Notes: a model not told the origin generated them from the sequence alone. Shown: positions 7,883 through 16,162, counted from the stretch's first letter. The stretch: DNA of 27,290 nt from Candidatus Thorarchaeota archaeon (GCA_011365025.1 RDOF01000037.1:1-27290); one strand, 5' to 3'. Numbers and translations are program-made.

Positions 7883-9304
7883 TCACAAATTATAGTAGCA
7901 AGGTTTCATGAGCAGTTTCATTACTGCCTGCCTGACCTGGGGTTCTGACATGAAACCAGAGAGTTCAATGTCGCAAAGCTTCATATACGGTAGCATGGGA
8001 AAATCTGCCTCTTGCATCTTGACTGAGGGGTCATCTATGTTAATAACTTCGACAGAAGTTGACGCTACTCCAACCTCCTCAAGTATACCCATAAGAATCT
8101 CCAGTGCCGGGTCACACCAAAAGCACTGATTCGACTTGTAGAAGAATATGCAGCTCTGATTTCCGCAAGGCAGACGTTCATTCTCAACCCATGCTGGTAT
8201 CATGCAAATGAATTTGCAGCCCCTAGTGTAATCACCCTCAACTCGGTCTTCGACCCAAATCTCCCCGCCCAGAGTCTCAACTATTGCATCAACAAACGTG
8301 AGACCCAGCCCTCTTCCAACTACTTGCAGCTCCGGCCGTCCTGTGCGCTTGAACACAAATTCCTTTAGTTGATCAGCGATGCCCGGGCCTCTATCGGTGA
8401 ATTCGAGCCGAACCACGCGGTCATTATCGATTAGTTCAGCATAGACATCGACGTGGACTTCTGTATTCTCGTCAAACATAACCGAATTATGAAGGATATT
8501 GAAAATGATATCCTCCACTTGTTTATGCCCATATAGAAGAAAACTACCTTCTTCAATATTAGAATTCACCTTTAGCGTTTTCCACGGAAAATCGGCCTTT
8601 ACAGATTCAACCGCACTTGTGAACAGTGGGTGAAGGTCGACTTCTTCTCTCATTGGGGGAGTATCTCTTAGCTGGATCAAGTGCTTCATGTTGGATATCA
8701 TTCTAGCTGACTTTCTCACATTCCATTGAGCTTCCTGAATAGTTGATTGAAGAGCATCAGGCAGTTTAACTCCGCTTTCAATCAATCCCAACGCAAAAAG
8801 GATTGACTGATTGACAGAGTTCAGGTCATGGGTTACAACCTCGAGATACAGGTCAGCTCTTGACCGCTCCTCATCCTCCCTTTGTTCCGCCAGCTTTCTT
8901 CTATTGATGTCCAGAGCCATAACACCGTATCTTGGCGCTGCTCGATCCTTGCTTAGGGGTCCTGCAGTTATACTGACCCAGAGAGGTGTTCCATCAGCCT
9001 TTCGCATTTGCATTTCAACATCTTTGAAGCTCTTCCCCTGGAGAAGCTCCGACAAAACCATATTTCCAGTCTTTCTTGCATTGAGTTCCTTCGGTAGGAA
9101 TGCTGAGAAATTCCTTCTTAGTATATTCGCGGATTTGCAGCCTAGCAGTCGCTCTGCTGGTTCGTTGACTTGAAGAATAATCCCCCGCTGACTAAGGGTG
9201 AAGTATGCAATTGGTAGGGACTCGTAGAGCTGTCTATAGCTCTTTTCCAAATCTGGAGTTTCTTTGTCCCTGTGCATCCAATAACACACCCAAATCGGAA
9301 TCAC
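7883..9304 (-). CDS. PAS histidine kinase fused to thioredoxin-like CxxC domain
   Basis: The 473-residue protein is soluble. A PAS domain (about 22-138) contains SLPIAYFTLSQRGIILQVNE. The phosphoacceptor helix carries THDLNSVNQS (His about 159). The HATPase part has HNSVMFDEN (Asn about 273), DRGPGIA (Asp about 304) and GRGLGLTFV. After the kinase ends, near residue 370, a further 100 residues look like a thioredoxin/glutaredoxin fold. These comprise a strand CIFFYKS, the motif CFWC (Cys 394 and 397), a strand VEVINIDDPS, a cis-proline-like FPMLPY (Pro about 439), and a final helix. The kinase is thus likely to sense or be reset by thiol redox state; this is inferred. The GTG at 9304 has no clear Shine-Dalgarno sequence, and ATG 9277 is an alternative. 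No response regulator is nearby. Confidence 0.8.
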   Translation of the reverse strand: MIPIWVCYWMHRDKETPDLEKSYRQLYESLPIAYFTLSQRGIILQVNEPAERLLGCKSANILRRNFSAFLPKELNARKTGNMVLSELLQGKSFKDVEMQMRKADGTPLWVSITAGPLSKDRAAPRYGVMALDINRRKLAEQREDEERSRADLYLEVVTHDLNSVNQSILFALGLIESGVKLPDALQSTIQEAQWNVRKSARMISNMKHLIQLRDTPPMREEVDLHPLFTSAVESVKADFPWKTLKVNSNIEEGSFLLYGHKQVEDIIFNILHNSVMFDENTEVHVDVYAELIDNDRVVRLEFTDRGPGIADQLKEFVFKRTGRPELQVVGRGLGLTFVDAIVETLGGEIWVEDRVEGDYTRGCKFICMIPAWVENERLPCGNQSCIFFYKSNQCFWCDPALEILMGILEEVGVASTSVEVINIDDPSVKMQEADFPMLPYMKLCDIELSGFMSEPQVRQAVMKLLMKPCYYNL

Positions 9305-9338
9305 TGGGCAAGCTTCAATCTTCTCTGCCTCTTATGCC

Positions 9339-9346
9339 TTGCACAA
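9339..9346. promoter_or_regulatory. half-site matching the tlpA palindrome
   Basis: TTGCACAA, identical to one arm of the 2806-2826 palindrome, lies about 35 bases upstream of the kinase-thioredoxin start. It would fall near the transcript start if the AT-rich stretch around 9358-9370 is the TATA region. An 8-mer can occur once in a window this size by chance, and one such match is seen inside an NTPase gene. Confidence 0.2.
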
Positions 9347-9413
9347 CCTGTGGATGATTCAATTATCAATAGATAACTGTTGTTGGTGGCATTCAGTTCG
9401 ACAAACGCACCCC

Positions 9414-9428
9414 TATAGAAAACGTTTT
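9414..9428 (+). promoter_or_regulatory. promoter and possible operator of arsR-cadA
   Basis: TATAGAAA (9414-9421) is followed directly by the ten-base palindrome AAAACGTTTT (9419-9428) and by AT-rich sequence up to 9453. The TATA box predicts a transcript start near 9440 and a leader of about 30 bases. ArsR/SmtB repressors usually bind AT-rich dyads overlapping their own promoter, so autoregulation here is likely, but the exact operator is not defined. Confidence 0.45.
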
Positions 9429-9468
9429 AATTGTTGTTCAAATGTTTAAATATTGGAGTGCAGCAGAA

Positions 9469-9765
9469 ATGCTCGTAATGCGAGAAGAAACAGCCCAGAG
9501 CATTGTTCGGATGTTTGGTTCACTCTCTGATGAATCGCGGGTTCGGATAATACAGCTCCTAATCGATAATGAGCGATTGAGTGTGTCCGATATTGCCTCT
9601 GCCGTTGGTATCTCAATCAGTGCGGCTAGTCATCATCTTCGAAAACTCAAGGATTTGGGTTTTGTAGCTCATGAGCGTGATGGCAAACGAGTTTATCATC
9701 AGCTAATTGACGACTGTATCAAGGACATACTGGGGAGGGCTTTGGAACATGTTTCTGGAAACTAG
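9469..9765 (+). CDS. ArsR/SmtB-family metal-responsive repressor
   Basis: The 98-residue protein is a single winged helix-turn-helix. It begins with RMFGSLSDESRVRIIQLLID and continues with the DNA-reading part SVSDIASAVGISISAASHHLRKLKDLGFV and the wing HERDGKRVYHQL. This is the standard ArsR/SmtB pattern: the dimer leaves DNA when it binds metal. The N-terminal CxC metal site of CadC/ArsR types is absent. A histidine/aspartate site in the last helix (DDCIKDILGRALEHV) could bind Zn as in SmtB/CzrA, but this is inferred. ATG 9469 has GGAG ten bases upstream; ATG 9478 is possible. The end overlaps the efflux ATPase start by 17 bases, so the two form one operon and the ATPase is its obvious target. 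Confidence 0.88.
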   Translation: MLVMREETAQSIVRMFGSLSDESRVRIIQLLIDNERLSVSDIASAVGISISAASHHLRKLKDLGFVAHERDGKRVYHQLIDDCIKDILGRALEHVSGN

Positions 9766-11662
9766 TACAAGTAGTGAGGTATGCGTTCACTGTGCAGGTC
9801 ATGAAGAAGAAGACCTTCATTCATCGCTTCATGTGAAATACGCGCTTTCGGCAGCATCAGGAGCAACTTTGCTTTTTGCTATTATCTTCGAGTTTCTTGT
9901 CCCTTTCGATTTACTATCATATGCTCTGAGTATACTGACCATGGCTATTGCAGGCCGATGGATCATTCCACGCGGGATAAGAGGGGCCGCAAAGCTTCAC
10001 TTGGATATTAATTTCCTGATGACTGCCGCGGGCATAGGAGCATTGTTGATAGGTGAACCCACCGAGGGTGCTGCCGCGATATTCCTATTTTTTGTCGCCA
10101 ACGTGCTCGAAGACAAGGCAGGAGACCAGGTTAGGAATGATATTCAAGCCCTTATGGAGCTCTCTCCGCATGCTGTATCTGTAACAAGAAATGGCGTGCT
10201 GGTTGAGGTACCTGTTGAGGATGTCAAGCAAGGAGAGATGATTGTTGTACGCCCGGGTGATCGCATTGGTCTGGATGGCTTGGTGAAAACAGGGGTATCT
10301 CTAGTAAATCAAAGCACGATAACTGGCGAGTCTGTACCTGTTTCAAAAAAGCCTGGTGAAGAGGTCTACGCGGGCACAATCAATCTTGATGGCTACTTGG
10401 AGATTGAAGTGTCACATGAGTCAGACAATACTGTCTTTTCAAGAATTGTGAAGCTGGTCGAGGACGCTCGAAAGAAGAAGTCAAGGACAGAAAGAGTGGT
10501 TGGAAGATTTTCCCATATCTACACACCGCTTGTGGTCATTGGCGCATTCTTGGCGGTTGCAGTTTCTATCTTGTTACAGGTCCCAGTTCATGCCGCAGTC
10601 TACAGAGGCCTTACTCTACTGGTAATTTCATGTCCGTGCGCATTTGCTCTCTCAATTCCCATTGCAATGGTTTCATCTATAACTGGGTCAGCGAGAAGTG
10701 GGATTCTCGTGAAGGGTGGCGAGTACATCGAGGCATTAGGCGACGCAAAAACCGTCGCTTTCGATAAGACGGGGACCCTAACTACAGGGCAGCTGCATCT
10801 GCTTGAAATATGCCCCGTTAGTGGCACGGAGGAAAAAGACGTTCTGCTGTATGCAGCATCTCTGGAAAGCCTGTCCGAACACCCCATTTCCAGAGCGATT
10901 GTTGAGGCAATAAATGGCGAAGGGATTCCTCTCTTGGAAATCAGCGATTTTCAGGCATTTCCCGGAAAGGGAATTGCAGGGACATCTCATGACAGCAAAC
11001 TCGTGATCGGAAATCAGAGTTTCCTTATTGAAAATTTTGTTGAGCCCTATGATGTTTGTCCCAAATCGGGCGGTACTCTTGTGTATGTGGCCAAAGGAGG
11101 ACATCATATTGGAACGCTTGTTCTTGGCGATACCATTCGTCCTGGCGTCCCTGACGTGATAGGACAGCTGAAGGACATGGGTATCAGAACGGTGATGCTG
11201 ACAGGTGACAACGAGTACGCAGCTCAGGCAGTGGCTAACGAACTTGAATTGGATGAATACCGGGCAAACCTTCTTCCACACGAAAAAGTGGAAGCCATTG
11301 AAGACCTCTCGAAACACGGAACAACAGTCATGGTTGGCGAGGGTGTGAATGATGCTCCGGCTTTGGCTGCTTCTGACGTTTCCATAGTAATGGGAGTTGC
11401 TGGTAGTGACATTGCATTGGAGGCTGCTGATGTTGCCCTGATGAAAGACGACCTAGGTCGTATACCTTCTCTTATTAGTTTGGCAAGAAGAACAATGCGA
11501 GTTATCAGGCAGAATATTGGGATTTCCATCGGATTGAAACTACTAATCGCATCTCTTGCTTTCTTCGGGCTGGTATCTCTGTGGGTTGCCGTAGGTGTAG
11601 GTGATATGGGAGTGTCATTGCTAGTGATACTGAATGCCATGCTGCTTGTGCGCAAACTCTGA
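9749..11662 (+). CDS. cadA: P1B-type Zn/Cd/Pb efflux ATPase
   Basis: This 637-residue pump expels heavy-metal ions with ATP. All core motifs are present: TGES (about 192), the membrane metal-site CPC (295-297), the phosphorylated Asp in DKTGT (339), the SEHP signature (about 376-379), TGDN (about 485), and a last-helix DMG (about 619). The aspartate in the final helix together with CPC points to the P1B-2 group (Zn, Cd, Pb) rather than copper pumps. The hinge reads GEGVNDAP where GDGxNDAP is usual. There is no N-terminal HMA domain, only a short metal-binding-like tail with CVHC and several His/Glu. The ATG at 9749 lies inside arsR with GGGGAGGG about nine bases upstream; a longer frame from 9707 is not needed. 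The stop is 4 bases from the convergent permease stop. Confidence 0.92.
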   Translation: MFLETSTSSEVCVHCAGHEEEDLHSSLHVKYALSAASGATLLFAIIFEFLVPFDLLSYALSILTMAIAGRWIIPRGIRGAAKLHLDINFLMTAAGIGALLIGEPTEGAAAIFLFFVANVLEDKAGDQVRNDIQALMELSPHAVSVTRNGVLVEVPVEDVKQGEMIVVRPGDRIGLDGLVKTGVSLVNQSTITGESVPVSKKPGEEVYAGTINLDGYLEIEVSHESDNTVFSRIVKLVEDARKKKSRTERVVGRFSHIYTPLVVIGAFLAVAVSILLQVPVHAAVYRGLTLLVISCPCAFALSIPIAMVSSITGSARSGILVKGGEYIEALGDAKTVAFDKTGTLTTGQLHLLEICPVSGTEEKDVLLYAASLESLSEHPISRAIVEAINGEGIPLLEISDFQAFPGKGIAGTSHDSKLVIGNQSFLIENFVEPYDVCPKSGGTLVYVAKGGHHIGTLVLGDTIRPGVPDVIGQLKDMGIRTVMLTGDNEYAAQAVANELELDEYRANLLPHEKVEAIEDLSKHGTTVMVGEGVNDAPALAASDVSIVMGVAGSDIALEAADVALMKDDLGRIPSLISLARRTMRVIRQNIGISIGLKLLIASLAFFGLVSLWVAVGVGDMGVSLLVILNAMLLVRKL

Positions 11663-11666
11663 ACCG

Positions 11667-13250
11667 TTATCGAAAAGACGACATTGCTTTAACAGCCGCT
11701 CTCAGGAAGAAGGCAACAAGGACGACAACGAAAATTGGGAGGATGGTCATTAGCATGGTATCCTCGGCAAAAATCGCAATCAAGATGATGAGCATAGATC
11801 CCATTGAGAGATTCAATACAGGGAAAGAGAAGGCCAGTGGTACAGGCAAAACTTCTGGTTCATTTGTGAAGACTGGAACATAGGCTCCAATAGCAACTCC
11901 AACAGCACTGAAAATTAATACCAAAGGAGCAGCCAACGATACCAGTGCCAAATAACCAGGTACTCTAAAGAAATACACCAAGAACCCAATGAGTGGTATG
12001 GAAGCCAGCCCCACCTCTAGAACGCTTAGCAGATACTTTGACAGCACGATGTCTGTTGCGCGGAATGGACTTGCCTTAAGCAGGTATATGTTCTCCTCTT
12101 CATCAACAAAGGACAAGAGTGAAGTCACGCTGCTCATTTGTACCATTAAGAGGAGAAGAAGGAGGAACGCGGGGACAGCCGTTGCCGCGAGCGAGGGAGG
12201 GATTTCAAGTGGCGGTAGAAATTCAGGATTTGTGATATTTAGAAAGACGACCAGTACTGTCCCAAATCCAATATAGACGTATTTCCAAATCTGCATTGGA
12301 CTTCTCATCCTGCTCCAGAAGTCCTTCAATACTATCCACATCATTGGGTCATTGAACCGGGTATGTGAGAAGTCAACTTGTCCGTGGATGATTCGACTGA
12401 ATCTGCTTTCAGCTTGATCTTGCCCATAGGCCGTTGCAAATATCTCGTAGTAGTCATAGTCTGATAGAGCAGCAAGGAATAGAAAGCAGATCAGAAATCC
12501 AATGGCAAGGAAAAAGTAACCAAATGCCGGACCCAAACCTACTGAAAAAAGTCCCGTTAGTTCGGTGACAATAACTGACGTTGCATTTGATGGGATGAAC
12601 ATTAGATGTGGGTTTGTGTCCACAAACTCAGGAATTGTGGGTATGAATACAGCTAGTGCCATTGCAAGGAGTGGAAGGTACTCAAGCTTGCCTCTAGTTC
12701 TATGTCGAACCTTTACATGCAGGTATGAGGCTATGGCTCCCAGGAAGTAGTTTGTTTCGAAGAACACAACTAGAGAAATTAGCATAATTGAGAGAGGAAC
12801 CACATAGGCATTGGCGGAAATAATGAGCGGCGATAAAGCCAGAAGTCCAACAAACGTAAAGACAATCTTTCTGAGAATGCGTTTTGTATAGCGCCCGAGG
12901 ATCAGCTGGTAGGGTTTCACTGGTCCTGTCATTAGAATGTGCTCGTCCGATGTCGTCATCAGATTGGCCGCTCCAACTCCAAAGTAGCCGCCAACGACCG
13001 ATGAAACGCTCAACAAGCCTATTGCAGTAAAAATCATACCTCGTTCTATTGCATCGCCAAGCACTGCACCCATGGTGAGAATAACTGGGCCAAAGGAAAG
13101 AAGGGATGAGATAACCAAACTGACAAAATATACTCCGAAAAGCGTAATCCCATAAAACATCAACATGGACGGTGTCCTAATGGTCCTCTTGAATTGGTTG
13201 AACTGCATCTTGAGCTCATTTGATACCAAGACAAGAGTCACCAGAGTCAA
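11667..13250 (-). CDS. ABC-2-type exporter permease
   Basis: The 527-residue membrane protein has about 12 hydrophobic segments in two halves, separated by a hydrophilic stretch near residues 265-315 (YDYYEIFATAYGQDQAESRF). It follows the ABC ATPase by seven bases and is clearly its permease, probably both halves of the channel in one chain. The start is TTG 13250. GAGGTGG, which overlaps the end of the ATPase gene, lies about ten bases upstream, whereas the later in-frame GTG and ATG codons are too far from it. The substrate is unknown. Similar archaeal pairs are annotated only as multidrug or ABC-2 exporters. The gene ends four bases from the metal-pump stop, facing it. Confidence 0.82.
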   Translation of the reverse strand: MTLVTLVLVSNELKMQFNQFKRTIRTPSMLMFYGITLFGVYFVSLVISSLLSFGPVILTMGAVLGDAIERGMIFTAIGLLSVSSVVGGYFGVGAANLMTTSDEHILMTGPVKPYQLILGRYTKRILRKIVFTFVGLLALSPLIISANAYVVPLSIMLISLVVFFETNYFLGAIASYLHVKVRHRTRGKLEYLPLLAMALAVFIPTIPEFVDTNPHLMFIPSNATSVIVTELTGLFSVGLGPAFGYFFLAIGFLICFLFLAALSDYDYYEIFATAYGQDQAESRFSRIIHGQVDFSHTRFNDPMMWIVLKDFWSRMRSPMQIWKYVYIGFGTVLVVFLNITNPEFLPPLEIPPSLAATAVPAFLLLLLLMVQMSSVTSLLSFVDEEENIYLLKASPFRATDIVLSKYLLSVLEVGLASIPLIGFLVYFFRVPGYLALVSLAAPLVLIFSAVGVAIGAYVPVFTNEPEVLPVPLAFSFPVLNLSMGSMLIILIAIFAEDTMLMTILPIFVVVLVAFFLRAAVKAMSSFR

Positions 13251-13257
13251 GATGAAT

Positions 13258-14181
13258 CTACCACCTCTCTGGAACTCCGCCCGTTAAGGAGAGAAAGACT
13301 TCTTCCAGCGATCCCTTAATGCCATTCTGAGCAAGGAGCTCCTGAAGTGTACCTCGGCCAACAACCTCACCTTCGTTCATTATGACGAACCTGTCGCAAA
13401 GCTTCTGGGCTACCTCCAAAATATGGGTTGACACCAGAATTGCGGACCCTTCTCTTTTTAGGTGCTGCAAATGTGCCTTCAGACTCCATGCACCCCGAGG
13501 ATCGAGACCGTATATTGGCTCATCAAATGCAAGTATGTAGGGCGGCTCGCGAATGAAAATGCCAACTATCAAGGTTCTCTGTAAATTCCCCTTTGACAGA
13601 GTGCCAATGTACGTGTTAAGATATTCTTCAAGCTGAAACATCTCAACGAACTTGTTCAAACGCACCAAGGCAATTGGCGTTGGGATGCTGTATATCCGCG
13701 CCATGAACATTAGATACTCTCTGACAGTTAGGCTTGGGTAGCAAGTTGGCTTTTCAGGTATGTAACCAATGGCTTCCTTTGCAGGAATTGGCTCCTCAAG
13801 TATGTCATAACCATCGACTAATACTGACCCCTTGGTGGCTTTGATGATGCCCGCCAGTACTCTCAGTGTGGTCGTCTTCCCTGCGCCATTTGGTCCCACG
13901 AGACCAACGATTTCACCAGGATTCACCACAAGATCCAGATTATCTACTGCGACCTTTTTTCCGAAGGTCTTGGTCATCCCTTGAATTTCAATTGCAGGTG
14001 CATTTAGTTTGGGTAGGGGCCTACCAGTTCCGAATCCCCGCTGGTTTAATTCCTTCCAGATTTCTCCAATCAGCCAATCACGGTCCACAACACGTTGTAC
14101 GAGGGATATCTTCAGAGAGCGGGCTAATTTGACAAGCTCAGTGTTTTTCATCTGTTCAACGTAATCTAGGTCCAGTGCCAA
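13258..14181 (-). CDS. ABC transporter ATPase with N-terminal helical extension
   Basis: The 307-residue ATPase has Walker A GPNGAGKTT (about 96-104), a Q-loop region IPEKPTCYPS, signature LSKGNLQR (about 195), Walker B YILAFDEP (about 215-222) and the switch His in STHILE (about 253). This is the DrrA/CcmA-like exporter type. Before the ATPase fold there are about 55 extra residues. Within them MKNTELVKLARSLKISLVQR and DRDWLIGEIWKEL resemble the two-helix SAP/Rho-N nucleic-acid-binding motif, unusual for a transporter ATPase. The start is TTG 14181, with GGAGG eight bases upstream; ATG 14151 is the alternative. It is co-transcribed with the permease that follows. Confidence 0.88.
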   Translation of the reverse strand: MALDLDYVEQMKNTELVKLARSLKISLVQRVVDRDWLIGEIWKELNQRGFGTGRPLPKLNAPAIEIQGMTKTFGKKVAVDNLDLVVNPGEIVGLVGPNGAGKTTTLRVLAGIIKATKGSVLVDGYDILEEPIPAKEAIGYIPEKPTCYPSLTVREYLMFMARIYSIPTPIALVRLNKFVEMFQLEEYLNTYIGTLSKGNLQRTLIVGIFIREPPYILAFDEPIYGLDPRGAWSLKAHLQHLKREGSAILVSTHILEVAQKLCDRFVIMNEGEVVGRGTLQELLAQNGIKGSLEEVFLSLTGGVPERW

Positions 14182-14249
14182 GCAGAAAACCTCCCGCCCA
14201 GGAATCCTTGCATTCTCTAGTATTCACCAGTTAGTCATGAAATTCTAAC

Positions 14250-14257
14250 ATTAAAAG
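14250..14257 (-). promoter_or_regulatory. TATA-like box before the ABC exporter operon
   Basis: CTTTTAATG on the coding strand lies in the 98-base gap between sfsA and the ABC ATPase gene. It predicts a transcript start near 14226 and a leader of about 45 bases carrying GGAGG. The transporter pair may therefore be expressed separately from sfsA and dinB. Confidence 0.3.
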
Positions 14258-14279
14258 TAAGTGGTCCCAGTATTGTTTC

Positions 14280-15002
14280 CTATCCTTCGGAGGAGCTAAT
14301 GAAGAAGTCCAAATCAAAATCAATTCGTTTAACGAGTTCGAGGTCCCAATTAACAACTCTCGTGGCTATTGGTAGAATCTCCACACCTTTTCTGTGTGCA
14401 AATCGCAGCGCATCGGCGAATTTCGGGTCAGTGGTGTCATTTGGAGAAAAGAGTGCAGCATCGGGTCGTTGGATTACAAACATGACAGCGGCACGCTTGG
14501 CCAATCCATCACTTAGAGACCTAGCCAAATGCCTCATGTGACGGGCGCCCCTTTCAGTAGGAGCGTCCGGGAAAATCGCATGGCCATCTTCCACTAAGGT
14601 GCATGATTTCACCTCAATTAGGGTTTTTCCCGATTTGCTCTCCAGACTAAAGTCAAATCGCCCATCGTAGAAGCTAGGCTCGGGCTTTACATGAGTATAT
14701 TCCTGGAACCATTCCAATTCGCGGTTTGCCAGCGCTCTCTTAACAAACCGATTTGGTAGGTTTGCATCTATGGAAACTGTGACGCCTGCGTGGTCTACTC
14801 CTATAACGTCAAATGCGGTTTTTCTATTTGCTTTTGGTCGTTTTCTCAAATAGACTTCCTTGCCCGGAAAGAGCAGCTCTAACATCCGACCGGGATTTGG
14901 CACGTAGGCCTCCATCCTTCTGCCATCAATATCAACAATTGCCAGAAATCTATTTGGCCGACTAAGGAAGTGCCCCTTAATTATTTCCTGTTTCACGGTC
15001 AT
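14280..15002 (-). CDS. sfsA: SfsA-family protein (sugar fermentation stimulation homologue)
   Basis: The 240-residue product matches the SfsA family over its full length. The N-terminal OB-like part has RPNRFLAIVDIDGRRMEAYVPNPGRM. The nuclease-like core has PEPSFYDGRFDFSLESKSGKTLIEVKSCTLV, then FPDAPTERGARHMRHL and the strand AAVMFVIQRPDA. The E-V-K motif and the preceding R-x-D-F are typical of the PD-(D/E)XK-like fold proposed for the family. The molecular role is not settled: DNA binding and regulation of sugar use have been suggested in bacteria. The ATG at 15002 fits the family start. It lies 59 bases after dinB on the same strand and may share its transcript. Confidence 0.92.
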   Translation of the reverse strand: MTVKQEIIKGHFLSRPNRFLAIVDIDGRRMEAYVPNPGRMLELLFPGKEVYLRKRPKANRKTAFDVIGVDHAGVTVSIDANLPNRFVKRALANRELEWFQEYTHVKPEPSFYDGRFDFSLESKSGKTLIEVKSCTLVEDGHAIFPDAPTERGARHMRHLARSLSDGLAKRAAVMFVIQRPDAALFSPNDTTDPKFADALRFAHRKGVEILPIATRVVNWDLELVKRIDFDLDFFISSSEG

Positions 15003-15061
15003 ATTGAGTGCAGTACTTGGAGGTCATGTTATCATTCTGCCGATGTGACAGGTACCGCATC

Positions 15062-16162
15062 CTACAAGAAATCTGTTAGACAAATCTGTCCCGCTGTTTC
15101 GGACAGGCCTGATACTTTCACACCAATAAGCCTGACAAATCTATCAGGGTCGCGTTTTCTGTCAAAGAGGTCTACGGCGGTGTGGGCTAAAATTGACTTG
15201 TCTGATGTCGCCGAAGGAATAGACTTGCTCCGCTGGATGGTCGTATAGTCTGCATACCTCATCTTGACAGTCACTGTTTTGAAGAGAAGTTCCTTTTCAA
15301 GCAGTTTCTCACCAATTCTATTGCACATCTTGGAGAGTGTTTCATGAAGATAATCCACGTTATCTGGATCAACATCCTCAAGGAACGTATAATCCTTGCT
15401 TATCGATTTCCGAATTCGTGGGCCGTTGTCGACTAGCGGACGGTCGTCAATACCGCAAGCCCGATTGTGAAGCCAAACGGACCCACGTCCCGCACCTGGC
15501 CATAGATCTGGAATGGTCATACTCTGGATCTGCCCAAGTGTTTCGATGCCATACTTTCTGAGGCGAAATGCAGTTTTTCCCCCGACGCCGTTTAGTCGTT
15601 CCACATCAAGAGGGAGAAGGAATGCCATGACTTCAGTGGGGTCTTGGCCAACCAGTGTGATTCCACGTGGCTTTTTCATTCCTGTGGCAATCTTGGCAAC
15701 GCTCATGTTTGGAGCAATTCCAATGGAGCAGGGCAGGTTCGTGCGTCGCTCAATTTCCCTTTGGATCTCGACCGCCAATCGGATAGGGCTCTGGTACTCG
15801 GTTACTTTGAAGGTGCATTCTATGTAGGCCTCATCGATACTGGCCCTTCGAACTCTACCTCCATCAGCAAATTCCGCAAGAACTTCCATTACAGAATCCG
15901 ATGCTTCTAGGTAGCTCTCAAAGCTACCTCCAACGAATACTGCATCCGGACATAGACGATAAGCCTTGGATACAGGCATTCCAGAATGGATTCCATAAGC
16001 TCGCGCCTCGTAAGATGCAGTTCTTACTACACCCCTTCCGGTTCCATGCTTCGGGTCGTGGCCAACACAAATAGGAAGACCGGCTAATTCAGGATGATTT
16101 CGGTACTGCTCTACGGAGGCGAAAAAGGCATCCATATCGATATGGAATATCCACCTATCCAT
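15062..16162 (-). CDS. dinB: Y-family DNA polymerase IV with C-terminal PIP box
   Basis: This 366-residue translesion polymerase copies past DNA damage. The metal-binding residues are in HIDMDAFFASVEQ (Asp 9) and RRASIDEAYIE (Asp 110, Glu 111), with Phe 14 as the likely steric gate. The thumb region has NGVGGKTAFRLRKYGI, a helix-hairpin-helix. The little-finger domain spans about 250-350. The last eight residues, QICLTDFL, fit the PCNA-interacting consensus QxxLxx(F/Y)(F/L), so the enzyme is probably recruited by the sliding clamp. The ATG at 16162 is the family start. An AT-rich TATA candidate (CATAATTG, about 16203-16210) lies upstream. DinB orthologues in archaea are of this size. Confidence 0.95.
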   Translation of the reverse strand: MDRWIFHIDMDAFFASVEQYRNHPELAGLPICVGHDPKHGTGRGVVRTASYEARAYGIHSGMPVSKAYRLCPDAVFVGGSFESYLEASDSVMEVLAEFADGGRVRRASIDEAYIECTFKVTEYQSPIRLAVEIQREIERRTNLPCSIGIAPNMSVAKIATGMKKPRGITLVGQDPTEVMAFLLPLDVERLNGVGGKTAFRLRKYGIETLGQIQSMTIPDLWPGAGRGSVWLHNRACGIDDRPLVDNGPRIRKSISKDYTFLEDVDPDNVDYLHETLSKMCNRIGEKLLEKELLFKTVTVKMRYADYTTIQRSKSIPSATSDKSILAHTAVDLFDRKRDPDRFVRLIGVKVSGLSETAGQICLTDFL

